Source: Stigmatella erecta (GTDB taxonomy: Bacteria; Myxococcota; Myxococcia; Myxococcales; Myxococcaceae). From it: a stretch of 64,000 nt of DNA. The notes under the pieces are model-generated. The model saw nothing but the letters and a program-made list of their open reading frames with translations, had not been told where the DNA came from and searched no databases. Position 1 is the stretch's first letter; each line of letters begins with the position of its first letter. Location of the stretch: contig NZ_FOIJ01000004.1 of the NCBI RefSeq assembly GCF_900111745.1, forward strand, positions 1 through 64,000. The letters are read 5' to 3'. Positions 1-8,487 of this stretch are shown here, in pieces. The position numbers and the translations under genes are program-made.

Positions 1-751
1 CCTCTCCTCCCGCGGTGCCCGAGCCGCCGTCGGGCCCCTGCGCGCCCGGAGCGCCTTCCTGGCCCGGGGCCCCGCGGCCCGCCCAGAGGGTGTCGCTGCG
101 CAGCCGCACCGCTTGCGAGTCGATGACGTGCAGGGCGATGGAAGGCGTGCCCGGCGTGGAGGGCTCCGAGGAGGCAACGACCAGCCGGTCGAGGACGACG
201 CCCGCATCCTCCGGCAGGTTGCGCACCGTCAGGCCGACCGCGCCGCCCTGGAGCCGGGTGACGTTGGCGGCGGCGCGCAGCCAGTTGCCCGCGCCGTTGT
301 AGCCGCCGTGCAGCGAGACGGGCACGTCGAGCACCAGACCGTTCTCGGGGTAGGTCCCCTGAGCCAGATACACGAAGGACGGCCGGTTCGGGCCCGTGTT
401 GTCCCGCAGGCGCTGGAGCGCCTCGCCCAGGGTCTTCAAGGGCGCGTCCTTCGTGCCGGCCGCCCCCTCGATGCCGCTGGCCGGATCCACGAAGATGCCG
501 GCGTCCGCCAGGCCATCGACGCCATCGCAGTTGGAGTCCTCGAACGTGTCGTCCGGCTCGTCGGTGTCGCGGGTGGGCGTGCAGTCATAGCCCGCGTCCG
601 GGCGCCCGCCATCGGGCAGCAAGTCGTCCGGAAAGCAGCGCGCTTCGCCTTCGCAGTCTTGCTGGGCCTTGTCGAAGTCGAAGCAGCCCACGGTTGTCAG
701 GACCGCGCCGATGGCCGTCCAGCCCAGGCGCAGCTTCCAAGTCTTCAGCAT
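1..751 (-). CDS. Lipoprotein with DUF1565/parallel beta-helix-like repeats (3' end outside window)
   Basis: The frame is open from an ATG at 751 to the window edge, so only the first ~250 residues are visible. The N-terminus has a basic start, a hydrophobic stretch and a Cys near residue 23 (TTVGC), which suggests a lipoprotein. An acidic Asp/Cys-rich linker follows, with DTDEPDDTFEDSNCDG resembling the calcium-rich linkers of myxobacterial surface proteins. Next comes a segment (GTKDAPLKTLGEALQ, then SFVYLAQGTYPE) typical of right-handed beta-helix proteins of the DUF1565 type, and then a Gly/Pro collagen-like stretch. It lies 8 nt downstream of the membrane-protein gene at 760-1749, probably in one operon. 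Substrate and function are unknown. Confidence 0.75.
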   Translation of the reverse strand, partial: MLKTWKLRLGWTAIGAVLTTVGCFDFDKAQQDCEGEARCFPDDLLPDGGRPDAGYDCTPTRDTDEPDDTFEDSNCDGVDGLADAGIFVDPASGIEGAAGTKDAPLKTLGEALQRLRDNTGPNRPSFVYLAQGTYPENGLVLDVPVSLHGGYNGAGNWLRAAANVTRLQGGAVGLTVRNLPEDAGVVLDRLVVASSEPSTPGTPSIALHVIDSQAVRLRSDTLWAGRGAPGQEGAPGAQGPDGGSGTAGGE

Positions 752-759
752 AAATGTCC

Positions 760-1749
760 TCAAGGCAGCGTTCCGGCCACGCCGACCATGCCACCACCCG
801 GGCCCACGCTCACGGTGGGCTTCACGTCGCTCTTCCCTGGCGGCAACAAATACAACACGGTGCTCGTCGCGACCCCCGCCACGCCCAAACCAAAACCAAT
901 CCGGCTCAGCAACTGGTGGCGCTTGCCATCCTTGGCCACCTGGTCCGCGTTGAACAGTGGGTTGTCCACCGTGCTGTTCTTCAGCGCATCGTGCTTCTTC
1001 TGCGCCTGGAGCAAGAAGTACGTGCCTGCCCCCGCGGTCACCGCGCCGCCCGCCGCGGGCATCCAGATCCACCAGGGCCGCGAGGCCTTCACGTCCTTCG
1101 TGGGCGCTCCGGGCGTCACCTCCGGCCGCACCGCGGGCAGGGGCTCGGGAGGCTTCACGGCCAGGGGAACGCCGGGCTTCACCTCGGGGGAGGGCTCGAG
1201 CGTGGGCGCGGGCGTCTGCTCCATCGGCACCGAGGGCTTCGGCTCGGGGGGCGGCACGGGCACGGAGCCCGGACGCAGGGTGGCGGCGACCTTGGGCGAC
1301 ACCACGTCCAGGGACTGGGTGAGCGCATCGAGCATGCCATCCTCGCCCACCCCGGGGATGAGGTGCTCGGCGAGGAGCGCGCCATCCTTCGAGTTGTAGA
1401 GCTTGGTGCCCACGCGGTACCCGTCCGAGCGCTGAATCAGCTCCGCCACCAGCACGGCCTCGGTCTTGCCCGCCTGGCCCAGGGAGGTGAGGCACCGCAG
1501 CTCGGTGCGCTTGCACCGCAGCAGCGTGCGGCGCCGGGCCGGGGGCATCCGGCGCAGGATGTCCTTCATCCGCTTGACGGTGAAGCCCTTGGCGCGGGCC
1601 TGCTCGGTGACGTGCTCTTGAGCGAACTCCACGATGTGGGTGGGCACACCGACGGTGTCGGAGGGCGCGACCAGCACGGTGATGGGCTCTTGAGGCGCCT
1701 GGGGCGCTTGGGCGAGCAGGAACAGGGTAGAAAGCAAAGGCATCAGCAC
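760..1749 (-). CDS. Exported/membrane protein with two C-terminal transmembrane segments, unknown function
   Basis: The predicted protein has 329 aa and starts at a GTG with AGGAGAAAG about ten bases upstream; an in-frame ATG two codons later is an alternative. The N-terminus is a signal-peptide-like hydrophobic segment (LLSTLFLLAQA). A globular part of about 140 residues follows (VAPSDTVGVPTHIVEFAQ, then KGFTVKRMKDILRR), then a Pro/Glu-rich linker. Two hydrophobic segments lie near residues 222-240 and 275-295, separated by a charged loop. This is a common layout in myxobacterial envelope proteins whose N-terminal part resembles adventurous-motility or PEGA-associated proteins, but I do not recognise a named family. 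It is probably co-transcribed with the lipoprotein gene that follows. Confidence 0.7.
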   Translation of the reverse strand: MLMPLLSTLFLLAQAPQAPQEPITVLVAPSDTVGVPTHIVEFAQEHVTEQARAKGFTVKRMKDILRRMPPARRRTLLRCKRTELRCLTSLGQAGKTEAVLVAELIQRSDGYRVGTKLYNSKDGALLAEHLIPGVGEDGMLDALTQSLDVVSPKVAATLRPGSVPVPPPEPKPSVPMEQTPAPTLEPSPEVKPGVPLAVKPPEPLPAVRPEVTPGAPTKDVKASRPWWIWMPAAGGAVTAGAGTYFLLQAQKKHDALKNSTVDNPLFNADQVAKDGKRHQLLSRIGFGLGVAGVATSTVLYLLPPGKSDVKPTVSVGPGGGMVGVAGTLP

Positions 1750-1944
1750 GGGGCGACTTTCTCCTCATGCCGCCCCATGAGCAAGGCCGCCTCACGGTCC
1801 CCCGGCGATCATTTCACCTCGTACGGCTTTGGAGCGCCCCTTCCGTCAGGTCTCCAGGCACCCACCGGCCCATCCGGGTGGTGGGAGAACTGCCCACGTA
1901 CCGGCCGGACGTGCGTCCGGAAACAGGAACGCCGGGGGCCGCGC

Positions 1945-3681
1945 TCAGCGGCGGGGCCGCTCGGGGGTCGCGCGGATCTGCGTCTTCTCGCCGGTCGCCT
2001 GGCCCTCGGCGGGCGCGTCGCCGTCCTCTTCGGCGGAGCGGCCCGGAGGGGGGCGGCGGGGCGGGACGGCGGCGGGGCGCATCATGGGCACGGAGCCCGA
2101 GGCCTGCTTGGGCGCGGTGCCCAGCGCGGGCCTGCGCGAGGGCGGCACGGTGGCCTCGGCGAGCAAGTCCTCGGCCACTTCCACCTTGGGCTCGTCCTGG
2201 GGCGGCATCCCCGCGTGGGTGACGATGTCGGAGGGAGCGCTCAGGTCATCCTCCTCGTGGGCGAAGGGGTTGCGGGTGGGCGGCGGCGTCTTGTCCTCGT
2301 CCGAGAGGGGGGGCGGGGGCGGGGGCCGGACGGCCGGGCGGGCCTGGGCAGGCGGCGGCGGGGGGCGCCCGGCGGGCGGCGGCCGGGCGGCGGGCACCTG
2401 CACCTGCACGGGCGCCTTGCCGTCCTGGGCGCCCCGGGCGTCCTCCTGGAGCTTGCGCTCGAAGTCGGCCCACTGCTTCTTGTACTCGGAGGGGTCGGGC
2501 CGGCCCTGCTCGCGGTGCTTGAGCGAGGGGGCCCAGCGCACCTCGTAGGAGGAGCCCACCTGGAAGCTGGGCGGCGGCGGCACGCCATAGGTGGCGGGGT
2601 CGAAGAAGGACTCGTCCAGGTCGCTGAAGCCGTAGGCGCGCGCCTTCGAGACGAAGGTGGGGATGATGCCGGTGGGGGCGTGGTAGCCCAGCACGTGGCC
2701 GTCCGCGTCCTTGGTGACGGGGGTGAAGACGAAGATGTCCTGGGTGCGGTAGTCGCCCTTCTCGTTGAGGGGCAGCACCTCGGAGAGGGCAATCGTCTTG
2801 CGGCTGCCGTCGTGGAGGCGCTCGCAGCAGATGATGAAGTTGATGGCGCTGGCCACCTGGGCGCGCACGGCCACCATGGGCAGCTCCACGGCGGACATGA
2901 GGCACAGCGACTCGATGCGCCGCAGCGTGTCGGTGGGGGTGTTGGCGTGGCAGGTGGCCAGCGAGCCGCCGTGGCCGGTGTTCATCGCCTGCATGAGGTG
3001 GAAGGCCTCGCCGCCGCGCACCTCGCCCACCACGATGCGGTCGGGGCGCAGCCGCAGCGCCGAGTGCAGCAGGTCGCCCATGTCCACGCCGCCCTTGCCG
3101 AACTTGTCCGGGGGACGGCTCTCGAAGGAGACCAGGTGGGACTGGTTGAGCTGGAGCTCCGCCGAGTCCTCGATGGTGAGGATGCGCTCGTCGTCCGGGA
3201 TGAGGCCCGAGACGATGTTGAGCAGCGTCGTCTTGCCCGAGCCGGTGCCGCCGGACACCAGCATGTTGAGCTTGGTGTGGATGCCCGCGTCGATGAGCCG
3301 CGCCATCTGCGGCGTCAGCGACTGGTACTTGATGAGCGCATCGATGTTGAGCTTCTCGCGGAAGAACTTGCGGATGGAGATGGTGGTGCCGCGCCGGGCG
3401 ATGGGCGGGATGACGACGTGGATGCGGCTGCCGTCGGGCAGGCGCGCATCGAGCCGGGGGCGCTCGTCGTTGAGGAGCCGGCCGACGAACTGGGCCATGT
3501 TGCGCGCCGCGCCGATGAGGCCCTCCTCGGAGAAGGTGGCGTCGGTCTTGGAGAGCTTGCCCTTGCGTTCGATCCAGACGTCCGCCGGACCGTTGATCAT
3601 GATCTCCGAGACGGACGGATCATCCAGGTACGGGAGGACCGGCTTGAGAAAGGCGCGGAGGGACTCATTGTACATGGACAT
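1945..3681 (-). CDS. cpaF: CpaF/TadA-type secretion ATPase with proline-rich C-terminal tail
   Basis: The predicted protein has 578 aa and belongs to the type II/IV secretion (VirB11/CpaF) ATPase family, which powers Tad/Flp pilus-like machines at the inner membrane. The N-terminal domain carries the family signature (DPSVSEIMINGPADVWIE), then Walker A GGTGSGKTT, an Asp-box ERILTIEDSAEL and a Walker B region RPDRIVVGEVRGGE. The last ~170 residues are a Pro/Ala-rich low-complexity tail that CpaF proteins usually lack. The frame stays open far upstream, but homology begins at about MSMYNESL, so ATG 3681 was chosen. No other tad/cpa genes are visible, so it is an orphan ATPase or serves a machine encoded elsewhere. 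Confidence 0.9.
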   Translation of the reverse strand: MSMYNESLRAFLKPVLPYLDDPSVSEIMINGPADVWIERKGKLSKTDATFSEEGLIGAARNMAQFVGRLLNDERPRLDARLPDGSRIHVVIPPIARRGTTISIRKFFREKLNIDALIKYQSLTPQMARLIDAGIHTKLNMLVSGGTGSGKTTLLNIVSGLIPDDERILTIEDSAELQLNQSHLVSFESRPPDKFGKGGVDMGDLLHSALRLRPDRIVVGEVRGGEAFHLMQAMNTGHGGSLATCHANTPTDTLRRIESLCLMSAVELPMVAVRAQVASAINFIICCERLHDGSRKTIALSEVLPLNEKGDYRTQDIFVFTPVTKDADGHVLGYHAPTGIIPTFVSKARAYGFSDLDESFFDPATYGVPPPPSFQVGSSYEVRWAPSLKHREQGRPDPSEYKKQWADFERKLQEDARGAQDGKAPVQVQVPAARPPPAGRPPPPPAQARPAVRPPPPPPLSDEDKTPPPTRNPFAHEEDDLSAPSDIVTHAGMPPQDEPKVEVAEDLLAEATVPPSRRPALGTAPKQASGSVPMMRPAAVPPRRPPPGRSAEEDGDAPAEGQATGEKTQIRATPERPRR

Positions 3682-3819
3682 GGCACCCCCGAGGCTAGCG
3701 CGAGCCATGCCATGAACCCAAGACTTCGCCAGAGACTCCCTGGCGGCAGGGCAGGCAGCCATTTTCCCGCCCAACCCGCCACGTGGGTATGATGGAATCG
3801 GACCCAGGAGGGAGGATTC

Positions 3820-4494
3820 ATGTGGGAGCGGCTGCCGAAGGAGTGGAAAAAGGTCCTCGCGGGGGCGCTGGAGACGCCGTCCGCCGGGGCGCTGGAGCGC
3901 TTCGTGGACGCGGAGCGGAAGAAGGCCACCATCTATCCGCCGGAGGACGAGATGTTCTCGGCATTCCAGCTGACGCCGCCGGACGGGGTGCGGGTGCTGG
4001 TGCTGGGGCAGGACCCCTACCATGGGCCGGGGCAGGCGCACGGCCTGGCCTTCTCGGTGCGCTCCGGGGTGCGGCTGCCGCCCTCCCTGCTCAACATCTT
4101 CAAGGAACTGCGCAGCGACCTGGGGCTGCCCCCGGGCATGGACGGCTCGCTGGTGCCCTGGGCGGAGCAGGGGGTGCTGCTGCTGAACGCGGTGCTGACG
4201 GTGCGGGCGGGTACCCCCAACAGCCACGCGGGGCATGGGTGGGAGGAGTTCACGGACTCGGTCATCCAGGCGGTGAGCGCCGGGCCGGAGCCGGTGGTGT
4301 TCCTCCTGTGGGGCAGCTACGCGCGCAAGAAGAAGAAGCTCATCGACACCGGGCGGCACGCCATCCTCGAGTCGGCGCACCCCTCGCCGCTGTCGGCCTC
4401 CCACGGCTTCTTCGGCAGCCGCCCGTTCAGCCGCATCAACCAGGCGCTGAAGGAGTGGGGGCGGGAGCCCATCGACTGGCGCTTGCCGGCATAG
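3820..4494 (+). CDS. ung: Uracil-DNA glycosylase, family 1
   Basis: The enzyme removes uracil from DNA by hydrolysing the N-glycosidic bond, the first step of base-excision repair. The predicted 224 aa match the usual length of family 1 UDGs. Visible motifs are the water-activating loop GQDPYHGPGQAHGLAFSV (catalytic Asp), the 4-Pro-like loop PPSLLNIFKEL, LLLNAVLTV, and the Leu intercalation/His loop HPSPLSASHGFFG. A good ribosome-binding site (GGAGG) precedes the ATG. The gene diverges from cpaF. Nothing about it looks unusual. Confidence 0.97.
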   Translation: MWERLPKEWKKVLAGALETPSAGALERFVDAERKKATIYPPEDEMFSAFQLTPPDGVRVLVLGQDPYHGPGQAHGLAFSVRSGVRLPPSLLNIFKELRSDLGLPPGMDGSLVPWAEQGVLLLNAVLTVRAGTPNSHAGHGWEEFTDSVIQAVSAGPEPVVFLLWGSYARKKKKLIDTGRHAILESAHPSPLSASHGFFGSRPFSRINQALKEWGREPIDWRLPA

Positions 4495-4528
4495 GCCCCG
4501 GAGGCCCCGCATCTGCTAGCCTGGGGCG

Positions 4529-5029
4529 GTGCGCCTGCTCTGGGGCTTCCTTCATGTTCTGTGTGCGGTGCTCGCCGCCGTGGGCGTGGTGTTCCTGGGC
4601 GCGGGGCTGAAGCAGCTCTGGCGGGCCTCGCGCACGCGGCGCTGGCCCACCGCGCCGGGCAAGGTCATCTCCACGGACGAGCTGATGCACCTGCGCAAGG
4701 TGCCCGACGGGGAGGGCGGCGGCAGCCGCCTCCTCTATGAGGCCCAGGTTCACTACGAGTACACGGTGGGCCGGGTGCTCATCGGCTCCACCCGGGTGCG
4801 CGTCACCCCCTCCGAGACGAGCAGCGAGGCGCGCTCCCAGGCCACCCTGGCGCGCTATCCCCCAGGCCAGGAGCTCCGGGTCTTCTACAACCCAGAGGAC
4901 CCGACCGAATCGGTGCTCGAACCGGGCGCCCACCCCCTGGACTTCGTGCGCGCCGGGGTCGGCGGGACCCTGGTGCTCGTGGCCGGCGCCGCCCCGCTCA
5001 TCGCCCGGTGGTTCGCCGCGCGGCTCTGA
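4529..5029 (+). CDS. DUF3592-type membrane protein
   Basis: The predicted protein has 166 aa and a GTG start. A transmembrane segment lies at about residues 5-25 and another near the C-terminus (GGTLVLVAGAAPLIA). The soluble part between them has the DUF3592 pattern: RRWPTAPGKVISTDEL, a VHYEYTVGRVLIGSTRV strand, and the closing ARYPPGQELRVFYNPEDPTESVLEPG, which is highly characteristic. The family function is unknown. The gene starts 34 nt after ung and may be co-transcribed with it. Confidence 0.85.
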   Translation: MRLLWGFLHVLCAVLAAVGVVFLGAGLKQLWRASRTRRWPTAPGKVISTDELMHLRKVPDGEGGGSRLLYEAQVHYEYTVGRVLIGSTRVRVTPSETSSEARSQATLARYPPGQELRVFYNPEDPTESVLEPGAHPLDFVRAGVGGTLVLVAGAAPLIARWFAARL

Positions 5030-5147
5030 GGCCTCTCGAAAACTGAGAAGCAGGGGGCTGATCGCGGAATCTTGTACGCTCACGCAACCTGTCACCGCCC
5101 CCCGGCGATAACCGGATCAAGACTCTCTTTCGAATGAGGTTGTTGTC

Positions 5148-6086
5148 ATGTCCGTTCGTTCCACGAACTCCTCTGGCCCTGGTCTGGCGAACCGTTCCGC
5201 TCCGCAGGACAAGCCGGCCGCGACGCCCGCGAAGCCCGCCACCCCCAACGTCGTGGACCGGGCGCTCGCGCGTCTGCCCAAGGACGTGGACAGCCACTTC
5301 GAGCGCAGCGGGGAGAGCACGCGGACGTTCAGCAAGACGGGCGGCACCGAGCGCGACATGTTCACCCCGAAGCTGGGGGACAAGGGCGCCGCGGGCCTGC
5401 TGGGCACGGCGCTGCGCAACCTGCCCGCCATCACCAAGGAAGGCTCCTTCGCGAAGAGCGCCTCGGTGTTCAGCGCCGAGGGCAGCGTGTCGGACCCGAG
5501 CGGCCGGGCGTCGGCCTCGGGCCGCGTGGCGGTGCTCGAGGCGGACGTGAGCGGCAGCGGCTCGGTGGGCCTCGAGGGCGGGGCCCTGAAGGCGCGCGGT
5601 GAGGTGAAGGCCGAGGTCACGCTGGTGGAGGCCGAGGGCCGCGCGCAGGCGGACCTGGGCATCCTGAAGGCGGAGGCCGAGGGCCGGGGCTACGTGGGCG
5701 TGCAGGCCAAGGCCAACGGCGAGCTGACGATTGATCCGCTCAACGGCGTGTACAAGGCGCAGGTGGGCGGCGAGGCCTTCGCGGGCGCCAAGGTCGGCGG
5801 CCGGGCGGCGGTGTCGCTGGGCGAGTTCGGCGGCGCCGGTGTGAAGGCGGAGGCCTGGGCCGGTGTGGGTGTGTCGGGCCGCGCGGAGGCCAGCCTGGAG
5901 AAGGGCCGATTCAAGGCGCGCTTCGAGCTGGGCGCGGCGCTGGGCGTCGGCTTCAAGATTGGCTTCGACGTGGACATCAACTTCGGCAAGATTGCCGACG
6001 CGGTCAAGAACGTCATCAGCAAGCCGGTCGAAGTCATCAAGGACATCGGCAAGTCGGTCGGCAACTTCTTCAAGAAGCTCTTCTAG
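5148..6086 (+). CDS. Ala/Gly-rich repetitive protein with amphipathic C-terminus, unknown function
   Basis: The predicted protein has 312 aa, and GAGG before the ATG supports this start. Residues 1-50 are Ser/Pro/Ala-rich and probably disordered. Residues ~100-265 are an irregular run of short Val/Ala/Gly segments such as AEGRAQADLGILKAEAEGRG, giving alternating polar and small residues suited to a repetitive beta structure. The C-terminus switches to helix (ADAVKNVISKPVEVIKDIGK) and ends with Phe-Phe-Lys-Lys-Leu-Phe, which could bind membrane. There is no signal peptide and no recognised catalytic motif. Similar Ala/Gly-rich segments occur in large bacterial toxin or structural proteins, but I cannot assign a function. 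Confidence 0.75.
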   Translation: MSVRSTNSSGPGLANRSAPQDKPAATPAKPATPNVVDRALARLPKDVDSHFERSGESTRTFSKTGGTERDMFTPKLGDKGAAGLLGTALRNLPAITKEGSFAKSASVFSAEGSVSDPSGRASASGRVAVLEADVSGSGSVGLEGGALKARGEVKAEVTLVEAEGRAQADLGILKAEAEGRGYVGVQAKANGELTIDPLNGVYKAQVGGEAFAGAKVGGRAAVSLGEFGGAGVKAEAWAGVGVSGRAEASLEKGRFKARFELGAALGVGFKIGFDVDINFGKIADAVKNVISKPVEVIKDIGKSVGNFFKKLF

Positions 6087-6115
6087 GCCGCGAAGAGCTT
6101 CTCCAGCAGGTACGG

Positions 6116-7303
6116 ATGAGCACGCCGCGTTTCGAGGCACTTCTCAAGTCGGGTGATGTGCAGCAAGCGCGGGAGGAGGCCGAGCTGGCCTTCCGCCGCA
6201 ACCCCGCCGACCGGCGGGCGCTGATTGCGTTGGCGAAGCTGGCCTCGCTGGACGGAGATGCGGTCAAGGCGGAGTCCTACCTGCAGAAGGCCGCGGGGGG
6301 CACGCCCGCGGACGAGGTGGACATCGGGCTGGTGCGCGCCTCGCTGCTCATGCAGCGGGGTGAGGCGGGCCCGGCGCAGGCGCTCTACAGCAAGCTGACA
6401 CAGTCCCAGCCGCCCCGCGCGGAGGCCTTCTACGGCCTGGGCTTCCTGCTGGCCGAGGCGAACGACAACACCGCGGCGTGCGCGGCCTTGGAGCGCGCCG
6501 TCCAGCTGGAGCCAGAAGGCGCGGTGTACCACTTCCAGCTCGCGCGGGTGCTCTTCGCGCTGGCGCGGCTGAAGGACGCGTTCCACCACCTGGAGCAGTC
6601 GCTGCGGCTCAACCCGGGGCACGTGCCCTCGTACCTCGTCTTCGCCATCGCCCTGCAGGCGGGCGGAGAGCTGGAGGCCGCGGAGGACATGCTGCGCCAG
6701 GGGCTGAAGGTGGCCGCGGACGAGCCCCACCTCCTGAAGGCCCTGAGCAACGTGCTGGCCGCCAAGGGGGACTTCCCCGGGGCGGTGGAGGCCGCCGAGG
6801 CGCTCGTGCGCGTGCAGCCGGATCACCCCTCGGCCCTGGGCAACCTGGCGCGCTTCCGGATGGCGCAGCGCAACTACGCCGACGCGCTCGCGCTGTGCCG
6901 CAAGCTCTCCGAGCGCGGCCAGGCCACCTCGCTGAGCCGCTCGGTGGAGGCGATGATTTACGAGACCCAGGAGCCGCCCGACCTGAAGGCGGCGGTGGCG
7001 GCGTGGCGCTCGGCCATGAAGCTGGATCCGCAGGACTGGGGCGCGGCCAACAACCTGGGGCTGCTGCTGCTCACGCGGCTGGAAGGCCCGGACGCGAAGA
7101 AGCAGGCGAAGGAGGTGCTGGAGGAGGCCATCCGCCGCGCCCCGGAGCAGCCCGAGCCCCAGCTCAACCTGGCGCTGGTGTGCGCGCAGCTGGAGGACAC
7201 GGCCCGGGCGAAGGAGCTGACGCAGGGGCTGCTCGCCCGCGGCGCGGCGCTGGCCCCGGAGCTGAAGGAGCAGGCCGAGCGGCTCATGAAGCAGCTCGGC
7301 TGA
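6116..7303 (+). CDS. Tetratricopeptide-repeat protein
   Basis: The predicted protein has 395 aa and consists almost entirely of TPR helices from residue ~5 onward; recognisable repeat cores include AEAFYGLGFLLAEANDNTAACAALERAVQLEP and AVYHFQLARVLFALARLKDAFHHLEQSLRLNP (shown only in part). No signal peptide or catalytic domain is visible, so it probably acts as a cytoplasmic protein-protein scaffold. It starts 29 nt after the Ala/Gly-rich gene on the same strand, so the two may form an operon. The partner is unknown. Confidence 0.85.
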   Translation: MSTPRFEALLKSGDVQQAREEAELAFRRNPADRRALIALAKLASLDGDAVKAESYLQKAAGGTPADEVDIGLVRASLLMQRGEAGPAQALYSKLTQSQPPRAEAFYGLGFLLAEANDNTAACAALERAVQLEPEGAVYHFQLARVLFALARLKDAFHHLEQSLRLNPGHVPSYLVFAIALQAGGELEAAEDMLRQGLKVAADEPHLLKALSNVLAAKGDFPGAVEAAEALVRVQPDHPSALGNLARFRMAQRNYADALALCRKLSERGQATSLSRSVEAMIYETQEPPDLKAAVAAWRSAMKLDPQDWGAANNLGLLLLTRLEGPDAKKQAKEVLEEAIRRAPEQPEPQLNLALVCAQLEDTARAKELTQGLLARGAALAPELKEQAERLMKQLG

Positions 7304-7310
7304 GCCCCGC

Positions 7311-8411
7311 TCAGAGGGCGAACTCGATGCCGAGGGTGAGCCCCAGGCGCAGGCCGAAGGTGCTCCAGTTCTTGTCGAACTGGACGCCGTTCACGTCCTG
7401 GCTCGTCTTGAAGAGGTAGAGCTTCTCGAGCTGCGCGGACAGATCCCCTCGCGCGGCGAAGTGGGTGCTGAAGTGCCAGCGCCCTCCCACGTTCAGGCCC
7501 ACCAGCCAGCCCAGGCGCGGCACGTTCCACGCATCCACGTCATTGTCCCGGAGCCGTTGGATCTCCTGGCTCAGGTCCTTGCCCGGGATGAGCAGCGCCA
7601 GGCCCCCGCGCGCGCCGAACAGGGCCTCCACGTTCTTCGCCACGGGCAGGCCGTACTCGCCGAGCACGAACAGGTGGTTGAGCACGCCGAAGCCGAACAC
7701 GCGCTCGCCCCCGCTGCCGTAGTTGCCAAAGGCCCGCAGGCCCGCGCCGATGCGCGTGCGCTGGCTGGCGATGGGCGCGGGGAAGCTCAGGGTGAGCGTG
7801 GCGGACAGGATGCTGTCGCTGCTGTAGTCGAACGACTCGTCCCGGCGGGCCCCGTTGATGATCTGCTCGCCCGACAGGTGCGAGTTCTCGGTGTAGAAGT
7901 CCAGCCCGAGGCCGATCCGCAGCGGCGTCTGCGGCTTCTCGGGAGGCCGCGCCTTGGCCTTGGCCTGCTCCTGGGCGCGGGCCTGGACCCGGGCCCGCGC
8001 CTCCTCTTCGGCCTGGGCCTGCGCCCGGGCCCGCTCCTGCGCCCGGGCCTTCTCCTGCTCCCGGGCTTTGGCCTGCTCCTGCTGGAGCTTCTCCTGGCGG
8101 GCCTGCTCCTCCCGGGCCTGCTCTGCCCGGGCCTTCTCCTCCTCGGTGGGCTGCGGCTCCGGGGCCTTCGCTGGCGCCTGGAGCGTCTCCTGGGTGTCCG
8201 GTTTCGCTTTGGACTTGGACTTGGACTTGGCCTTGGACTTGGCGGAGGACTTGGCCTTGGCCGATGACTTGGCTTTGGCTTTGGCTTTGGCCTGGGTCTT
8301 GGTCTTGGCCTGCTGGGTCTGGGCCTCCACGGGCGTGGGGAGCGCGGCGGACACCAGCATCACAGCGAGAAGCGCCTTCCAGAGGAATGGAGCGACGGAC
8401 GAGGGGCGCAT
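7311..8411 (-). CDS. Outer-membrane beta-barrel protein with Lys/Ala-rich arm and long charged helix
   Basis: The predicted protein has 366 aa from the ATG at 8411; a TTG five codons upstream is possible. In order it has a signal peptide (residues ~1-30, cleavage near PVEA/Q), a highly basic Lys/Ala/Ser arm (~35-70), a Pro linker, and a ~70-residue Glu/Arg/Gln/Ala stretch (~88-155) that should form a single long alpha helix. A C-terminal domain (~162-366) of alternating strands ends in EFAL, as expected for an OmpA-like or porin-like barrel. The arm would lie in the periplasm, where it could contact peptidoglycan or lipopolysaccharide. The gene converges with the TPR gene, with only 7 nt between the stop codons. 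Confidence 0.75.
   Translation of the reverse strand: MRPSSVAPFLWKALLAVMLVSAALPTPVEAQTQQAKTKTQAKAKAKAKSSAKAKSSAKSKAKSKSKSKAKPDTQETLQAPAKAPEPQPTEEEKARAEQAREEQARQEKLQQEQAKAREQEKARAQERARAQAQAEEEARARVQARAQEQAKAKARPPEKPQTPLRIGLGLDFYTENSHLSGEQIINGARRDESFDYSSDSILSATLTLSFPAPIASQRTRIGAGLRAFGNYGSGGERVFGFGVLNHLFVLGEYGLPVAKNVEALFGARGGLALLIPGKDLSQEIQRLRDNDVDAWNVPRLGWLVGLNVGGRWHFSTHFAARGDLSAQLEKLYLFKTSQDVNGVQFDKNWSTFGLRLGLTLGIEFAL
8207..8310 (-). repeat. Short tandem repeat encoding the Lys/Ala/Ser arm
   Basis: On the + strand this stretch is a degenerate run of 6-nt units (TTGGAC, TTGGCC, TTGGCT), which encode Lys-Ser, Lys-Ala and similar pairs on the minus strand. The units vary at the third codon base, so the repeat is old or under protein-level selection. 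It could still change length by slipped-strand replication. Confidence 0.8.
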
Positions 8412-8487
8412 AGCGGGTGACGGCAAAATGGGTAGAGGCGGAGCTTAAGCCATCGGCCGGGGGTTGTGTCCCGGTTGTCGCGGGGGC

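Noticed and set aside
754-3792. A ~1000-codon + strand frame across the cpaF region
   Set aside because: It is antisense to cpaF, which has Walker A and B motifs. The + translation has no domain and shows Gly/Arg/His bias.
3682-4512. N-terminal extension of CpaF into the ung region
   Set aside because: The frame is open but antisense to ung, lacks homology-like sequence and has no ribosome-binding site further up.
8207-8310. Repeat region as a CRISPR-like array
   Set aside because: Units are only 6 nt, degenerate and in frame with the Lys/Ala arm; there are no spacers.
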